A DNA stretch of 64,000 nucleotides from Wenjunlia tyrosinilytica (GTDB taxonomy: Bacteria; Actinomycetota; Actinomycetes; Streptomycetales; Streptomycetaceae). Location: assembly GCF_014646055.1 (NCBI RefSeq), contig NZ_BMMS01000004.1:1-64000 (forward strand). Reading direction: 5' to 3'. Below, one piece after another: positions 59,513 to 64,000 of this stretch. The notes below the pieces were generated by a model. It had not been told where the DNA came from. It did not search any database and saw only the letters and a program-made list of their open reading frames with translations. Position 1 is the first letter of the stretch. Every line of letters starts with the position of its first letter. Both the position numbers and the translations under genes were made by a program.

Positions 59513-61285
59513 GTGCGCAAGGTGCTCATCGCCAACCGCGGAGAGATCGCAGTCCGCGTCGCCCGCGCCTGTCGGGACGCCGGTATCGCCAGCGTGGCCG
59601 TCTACGCGGATCCGGACCGGGATGCGCTGCACGTCCGCGCGGCCGACGAGGCCTTCGCGCTGGGCGGCGACACCCCGGCGAGCAGCTATCTCGACATCGC
59701 CAAGGTCCTCAAGGCCGCCGCCGACTCCGGCGCGGACGCCATCCACCCGGGCTACGGATTCCTCTCCGAGAACGCCGAGTTCGCCCAGGCCGTCATCGAC
59801 GCCGGGCTGACCTGGATCGGCCCGCCGCCGCAGGCCATCCGCGACCTCGGCGACAAGGTCGCCGCCCGCCACATCGCCCAGCGCGCCGGCGCCCCCCTGG
59901 TGGCGGGCACCCCCGACCCGGTCAGCGGCGCCGAGGAGGTCGTCGCCTTCGCCGAGCAGCACGGCCTGCCGATCGCCATCAAGGCCGCCTTCGGCGGCGG
60001 CGGCCGCGGCCTGAAGGTCGCCCGCACCCTCGAAGAGGTCCCCGAGCTCTACGAGTCCGCGGTCCGCGAGGCCGTGGCCGCGTTCGGGCGCGGCGAGTGC
60101 TTCGTCGAGCGCTACCTCGACCGCCCCCGGCACGTCGAGACCCAGTGCCTGGCCGACCAGCACGGCAATGTCGTGGTGGTCTCCACCCGCGACTGCTCGC
60201 TCCAGCGCCGCCACCAGAAGCTGGTGGAGGAGGCCCCGGCCCCGTTCCTGACCCCCGAGCAGAACGAGCAGCTCTACCGGGCGTCCAAGGCCATCCTCAA
60301 GGAGGCCGGATACGTCGGGGCGGGCACCTGCGAGTTCCTGGTCGGCCAGGACGGCACGATCTCCTTCCTCGAGGTCAACACCCGCCTCCAGGTCGAGCAC
60401 CCGGTCACCGAAGAGGTCACCGGCATCGACCTGGTCCGCGAGATGTTCCGCGTCGCCGACGGCGAGAAGCTCGGCTACGACGACCCGCCGCTGCGCGGAC
60501 ACTCCATCGAGTTCCGTATCAACGGCGAGGACCCGGGCCGCAACTTCCTGCCCGCCCCCGGCAGCGTGACCGCCTGGAAGCCCCCGACCGGTCCGGGCGT
60601 GCGCCTGGACGCGGGTGTCGAGGCCGGCTCGGTCATCGGCCCGGCCTGGGACTCGCTGCTGGCCAAGCTGATCGTGACCGGCGCCGACCGCAAGCAGGCC
60701 CTCCAGCGGGCCCGCCGCGCGCTGGCGGAGTTCGAGGTCGACGGCATGGCCACCGCCATCCCGTTCCACCAGGCCGTCGTCGAGGACCAGGCGTACGCCC
60801 CCGAGGTGCACGGCTCCTCCGACGCGTTCACCGTCCACACCCGGTGGATCGAGACCGAGTTCGACAACACCATCACCCCGTTCGCGGGCGGCGCCCCCGC
60901 CGAGGAGGACGAGGACACCGGTCGCGAGACCGTGGTGGTCGAGGTCGGCGGCAAGCGCCTGGAGGTCACCCTCCCGGCCGGTCTCGGCGCCTCCGCCGCG
61001 GCGGCCGCGGCGCCCGCGGGCAAGAAGCCCAAGCGCAAGGCGGCGAAGAAGGCCGGCGCGGCGGCGTCCGGTGACTCCCTCGCCTCCCCGATGCAGGGCA
61101 CGATCGTGAAGGTCGCGGTCGAGGAGGGCCAGCAGGTCAACGAGGGCGACCTGATCGTGGTCCTCGAGGCCATGAAGATGGAGCAGCCCCTGAACGCCCA
61201 CCGCTCCGGCACGGTCAAGGGCCTGGCCGCCGAGGTCGGCGCCACCGTCTCCTCCGGCGCCGTCCTCTGCGAGATCAAGGACTGA
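59513..61285 (+). CDS. accA2: Acyl-CoA carboxylase alpha subunit (biotin carboxylase/BCCP)
   Basis: This 590-aa protein fuses an ATP-grasp biotin carboxylase (about residues 1-450, with [12 protein letters not shown] and [14 protein letters not shown]) to a C-terminal biotin carrier domain whose target Lys is in [11 protein letters not shown] (about residue 555). It carboxylates its own biotin and serves several beta subunits in actinobacteria, here PccB and other AccB-type proteins. The GTG at 59513 has AAGGGAG upstream. An alanine-rich, lysine-rich linker ([15 protein letters not shown]) separates the domains. BirA lies 4 kb away. Confidence 0.95.
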   Translation: MRKVLIANRGEIAVRVARACRDAGIASVAVYADPDRDALHVRAADEAFALGGDTPASSYLDIAKVLKAAADSGADAIHPGYGFLSENAEFAQAVIDAGLTWIGPPPQAIRDLGDKVAARHIAQRAGAPLVAGTPDPVSGAEEVVAFAEQHGLPIAIKAAFGGGGRGLKVARTLEEVPELYESAVREAVAAFGRGECFVERYLDRPRHVETQCLADQHGNVVVVSTRDCSLQRRHQKLVEEAPAPFLTPEQNEQLYRASKAILKEAGYVGAGTCEFLVGQDGTISFLEVNTRLQVEHPVTEEVTGIDLVREMFRVADGEKLGYDDPPLRGHSIEFRINGEDPGRNFLPAPGSVTAWKPPTGPGVRLDAGVEAGSVIGPAWDSLLAKLIVTGADRKQALQRARRALAEFEVDGMATAIPFHQAVVEDQAYAPEVHGSSDAFTVHTRWIETEFDNTITPFAGGAPAEEDEDTGRETVVVEVGGKRLEVTLPAGLGASAAAAAAPAGKKPKRKAAKKAGAAASGDSLASPMQGTIVKVAVEEGQQVNEGDLIVVLEAMKMEQPLNAHRSGTVKGLAAEVGATVSSGAVLCEIKD

Positions 61286-61377
61286 GCCGTCCTCCGAGAC
61301 TTCACGGCCGTGTCTTTGACGGCCTGATATCGAGGTCCGGGAGATCCGAGACCGACACCCGTTCACTCGAACGGCAC

Positions 61378-61409
61378 AAGGCCCCGGCGGGTTCCACCGC
61401 CGGGGCCTT
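61378..61409. terminator. Terminator downstream of accA2
   Basis: A perfect 13-bp stem (61378-61390 with 61397-61409) closes a six-base loop, 93 bp past accA2 and 26 bp before the 3' end of the convergent DeoR gene. It can serve both directions. Confidence 0.85.
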
Positions 61410-61434
61410 CGCGCGCCCCGGTTCACCGCGCGGC

Positions 61435-62331
61435 TCAGCGCCTCGGGGCGAAGTCGGCCACCCTGGCGCCGTGCTGGAGCGCCTGGCGCCGCTGTCCCGG
61501 GACGGGGAGGTCTCTACGGCGGCCCGGGCCCGCCTCGACCCCGCTAGGGCCTGCGGGGGCCACCGCCACCTGCACCCCTCGGTCGGCGAGGGCCTGGAGC
61601 TCGGTCGCCGCCCGGTCGTCGGCGGCGGACGGGTCGTCGGTGACCAGGTGCGTGATCAGGTCCGTGGGCACGGTCTGGAACATCGTGTCGGCCCCCAGCT
61701 TGGTGTGATCGGCGAGCACCACCACCTCCCCCGCCGCCTGCACCAGCGCCCGGTCCACGCTCGCGGAGAGCATGTTGGACGTCGACAGCCCCCGCTCCGC
61801 CGTGAGGCCGGCGCCGGACAGGAACGCCCGGGAGACCCGCAGCCCCTGGAGGGACTGCTCGGCCCCGCTGCCGACCAGCGCGTAGTTGGTGCCGCGCAGG
61901 GTGCCCCCGGTCATCACCACCTCGACGCGGTTGGCGTGCGCCAGGGCCTGGGCGACGAGCAGGGAGTTGGTGACCACGGTCAGCCCCGGCACCCTCGCGA
62001 GCCGGCGGGCCAGCTCCTGGGTGGTGGTGCCGGCCCCGACGACGATGGCCTCGCCCTCCTGGACGAGTCCCGCCGCGAGGTCGGCGATGGCCGTCTTCTC
62101 CGCGGTGGCCACATGGGCCTTCTGTGGATAGCCGGACTCCCGGGTGAACCCCCCCGGGAGTACCGCACCGCCGTGGCGGCGATCGAGCAGTCCTTCGGCC
62201 TCCAGCGCACGCACATCCCGCCGTACGGTCACTTCGGAGGTCTGGACGACGCGGGCGAGCTCCCGGAGCGACACCGCTCCATTGGCCCGCACCATTTCGA
62301 GGATCAGTTGACGACGCTCAGCTGCGAACAC
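61435..62331 (-). CDS. DeoR-family transcriptional regulator
   Basis: This 298-aa regulator has an N-terminal DeoR helix-turn-helix (FAAERRQLILEMVRANGAVSLRELARVVQTSEVTVRRD) and a C-terminal sugar-phosphate sensor domain with VVGAGTTTQELAR and TNSLLVAQAL. The last 30 residues are Arg/Gly-rich and exceed the family length. The start is GTG 62331. No carbohydrate genes adjoin it; the target may be itself and distant genes. Confidence 0.9.
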   Translation of the reverse strand: MFAAERRQLILEMVRANGAVSLRELARVVQTSEVTVRRDVRALEAEGLLDRRHGGAVLPGGFTRESGYPQKAHVATAEKTAIADLAAGLVQEGEAIVVGAGTTTQELARRLARVPGLTVVTNSLLVAQALAHANRVEVVMTGGTLRGTNYALVGSGAEQSLQGLRVSRAFLSGAGLTAERGLSTSNMLSASVDRALVQAAGEVVVLADHTKLGADTMFQTVPTDLITHLVTDDPSAADDRAATELQALADRGVQVAVAPAGPSGVEAGPGRRRDLPVPGQRRQALQHGARVADFAPRR

Positions 62332-62358
62332 GAAACTGACAGTAACGCGGATGACCGT

Positions 62359-62371
62359 CTGCTTTCAGCAG
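62359..62371. promoter_or_regulatory. Small palindrome upstream of the DeoR gene
   Basis: CTGCT-TTC-AGCAG lies 27 bp upstream of the DeoR start within an unusually AT-rich stretch (62335-62425). It may be an autoregulatory operator. This is a short match and is inference. Confidence 0.4.
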
Positions 62372-62680
62372 TTTGCACCTATTACCGGAAGTTGTTCGCA
62401 CAGGAGCCCCAAAGGTGCTAAGCACGTTGGTTGGGCACCTCGGACGGCGCCCGGCCCCCCGTCGGCGGCCACGAGGGGGCCGACGCCGGTGGTCGGCTGC
62501 GTACGCGGGGTCGTACCGATGAGGACGCCTCGGGGCGCGTCACGGGTGAGCCCCGCCGGGGAGCGGAGTCCCTCCCGGCACCTCTGCGGACGCGCACCTC
62601 TGCGGACGCCGACGGATGTCGGCGGACGGCCGGACCCGGTGGACCGGCGGACGGACGGACGGGCGGGCGGACCCGGCGGA
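62372..62680. other. Intergenic region between DeoR and the quinone dehydrogenase gene
   Basis: These 309 bp hold no supported gene. The left part is the AT-rich upstream region of the DeoR gene. The part at 62610-62680 is low-complexity GGACGGAC sequence after the stop of the dehydrogenase gene. Confidence 0.5.
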
Positions 62681-64000
62681 TCAGAGGTAGTCCTCCGCGG
62701 CCTTGCGCGTGTGCAGCTGCCGGGCGACCTCGGCGATCGAACCCGACAGGGACGGGTACACGGTGAAGGCGCTCGCGATCTGCTCCACCGTCAGATTGTT
62801 GTCGACCGCGATCGAGATGGGGTGGATGAGCTCGCTCGCCCTGGGCGACACGACCACACCGCCCACCACGATCCCCGTGCCGGGGCGGGCGAACAGCTTC
62901 ACGAAGCCGTCCCTGATGCCCTGCATCTTGGCGCGCGGGTTGCGCAGGAGGGGCAGTTTGACGTCCTTGGCGGCGATCTTGCCTGAGTCGACGTCCGCCT
63001 GCGTGTAGCCGACGGTGGCGATCTCGGGGTCGGTGAAGACGTTGGAGGCCACGGTCTTGAGGTTCAGCGGCGTCACCGCGTCGCCCAGGATGTGGTACAT
63101 CGCGATCCGGCCCTGCATGGCCGCCACCGAGGCGAGCATCAGCACACCGGTGCAGTCGCCGGCCGCGTAGATGCCGGGAGCCGTGGTCCGCGAGACCCGG
63201 TCGGTCCAGACGTGGCCGGAGTCCTTCAGCCGGACGCCCGCCTCCTCCAGGCCCATCCCCGCGGTGTTGGGGATCGAGCCGACCGCCATGAGGCAGTGGC
63301 TGCCGGTGATCACGCGTCCGTCGGACAGGGTCACCTCCACGCCGTCGCCGATCCGCTTGACCGACTCGGCACGCGAGCGCGCCATCACGTTCATGCCCCG
63401 GCGGCGGAAGACGTCCTCCAGGACGGCCGCGGCGTCGGGGTCCTCGCCGGGCAGCACCCGGTCGCGGCTGGAGACCAGGGTGACCTTGGAGCCGAGCGCC
63501 TGGTAGGCACCGGCGAACTCCGCGCCCGTCACACCCGATCCGACCACGATCAGCTCCTCCGGGAGCTCGTCGAGGTCGTAGACCTGGGTCCAGGTGAGGA
63601 TCCGCTCGCCGTCCGGCTGGGCGTCGGCCAGCTCACGGGGGTGGGCGCCGGTGGCGATCAGCACGGCGTCGGCGATGAGGGTCTCGGTCGAGCCGTCGAC
63701 CGCCTCCACGGCCACCCGGCGGACACCGTCGGTCTGCTGGGCGCCCGTCAGCCGGCCGCGGCCGCGCATGACACGCCCGCCCGCGCGGGTCACCGACTGG
63801 GTGATGTCGTGGGACTGGGCGAGCGCGAGGCGCTTGACGCGGCGGTTCACCTTGCCGAGGTCGACGCCCACGACACGGGCCGCCTGCTCTATCGGGGGGG
63901 TGTCGTCCGCGACGATGATCCCCAGCTCCTCGTACGAGGAGTCGAACGTCGTCATCACCTCGGCGGTGGCGATGAGAGTCTTGGACGGAACGCAGTCGGT
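62681..64000 (-). CDS. lpdA: NAD(P)H-quinone dehydrogenase / flavoprotein disulfide reductase, partial
   Basis: This minus-strand gene runs off the right edge; 440 codons are visible. The edge-proximal part, read through frame to position 64000, gives TDCVPSKTLIATAEVM, the second half of the redox-motif region, so the N-terminal FAD-binding strand lies outside the window. Inside are an ATGAHP motif, VVGSGVTGAEFAGAY for NAD(P)H, GIYAAGDCTG for FAD and a C-terminal dimerisation domain. It fits the LpdA-type quinone dehydrogenases of mycobacteria, which lack lipoamide activity. The first motif Cys cannot be checked here. Confidence 0.88.
   Translation of the reverse strand, partial: TDCVPSKTLIATAEVMTTFDSSYEELGIIVADDTPPIEQAARVVGVDLGKVNRRVKRLALAQSHDITQSVTRAGGRVMRGRGRLTGAQQTDGVRRVAVEAVDGSTETLIADAVLIATGAHPRELADAQPDGERILTWTQVYDLDELPEELIVVGSGVTGAEFAGAYQALGSKVTLVSSRDRVLPGEDPDAAAVLEDVFRRRGMNVMARSRAESVKRIGDGVEVTLSDGRVITGSHCLMAVGSIPNTAGMGLEEAGVRLKDSGHVWTDRVSRTTAPGIYAAGDCTGVLMLASVAAMQGRIAMYHILGDAVTPLNLKTVASNVFTDPEIATVGYTQADVDSGKIAAKDVKLPLLRNPRAKMQGIRDGFVKLFARPGTGIVVGGVVVSPRASELIHPISIAVDNNLTVEQIASAFTVYPSLSGSIAEVARQLHTRKAAEDYL

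Overview
The window is high-GC actinobacterial chromosome and reads as Streptomyces: G/C-ending codons, many GTG/TTG starts, mycothiol chemistry (Mca), an AccA/PccB/AccE acyl-CoA carboxylase, FdhD, DrrAB-type ABC genes and a conserved gene order running from phosphoenolpyruvate carboxykinase to the AccA2/Lpd block. Most of it is chromosomal core. Accessory islands sit at about 0-5.3 kb, 12.4-16.2 kb, 29.3-32 kb and 34.7-41 kb.

Layout. 0-5.3 kb: a divergent catabolic cluster (KDG-kinase-like PfkB, IclR regulator and RidA on the minus strand; a DSD-type PLP deaminase and a D-aminoacylase-like amidohydrolase on the plus strand), fitting deacetylation, deamination and phosphorylation of an amino-sugar acid. 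5.4-12.4 kb: alanine-type aminotransferase, PEP carboxykinase, hemolysin III and a DUF255 thioredoxin-like protein. 12.4-16.2 kb: a truncated DUF255 copy followed by an unusual locus with a 52-aa secreted peptide carrying TGWQ at both ends of its mature part, a degenerate RmlC-like cupin, an Fe(II)/2-oxoglutarate oxygenase and a convergent TrmB/LuxR-type regulator. This locus is the best candidate for an undescribed system. 16.3-20 kb: a membrane-anchored NB-ARC/TPR protein. 20-29.3 kb: Mca, GreA, a DrrAB-like exporter with palindromic operators, threonine dehydratase, MarR, a sigma-like pair and cystathionine gamma-synthase/lyase.

29.3-41 kb: a decayed oxidoreductase, MsrA, two paralogous HFCD-type flavoproteins flanking a cluster of three roadblock proteins plus a DUF4388-like protein without a GTPase, then a redox group (PPOX-like protein, O-methyltransferase, HxlR-peroxiredoxin fusion) and a methyltransferase-DUF1203 fusion ORF. 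41-47 kb: exported proteins (S8 protease, two L,D-transpeptidases). 47-64 kb: histidine ammonia-lyase, FdhD, a GAF-GGDEF diguanylate cyclase, enoyl-CoA hydratase, class III adenylate cyclase, a PH-domain membrane protein, BirA, PccB, AccE, Maf, AccA2, a DeoR regulator and a partial NAD(P)H-quinone dehydrogenase running off the right edge.

How the genes fit together: BirA, PccB, AccE and AccA2 form one functional set (biotinylation, carboxyltransferase, epsilon and biotin-carboxylase/BCCP subunits). The diguanylate cyclase and adenylate cyclase put two nucleotide second messengers within 4 kb. No rRNA, tRNA, CRISPR array, IS element or integrase was seen. A recurring local oddity is a 15-nt tandem repeat at or just beyond gene 3' ends at four separate places.
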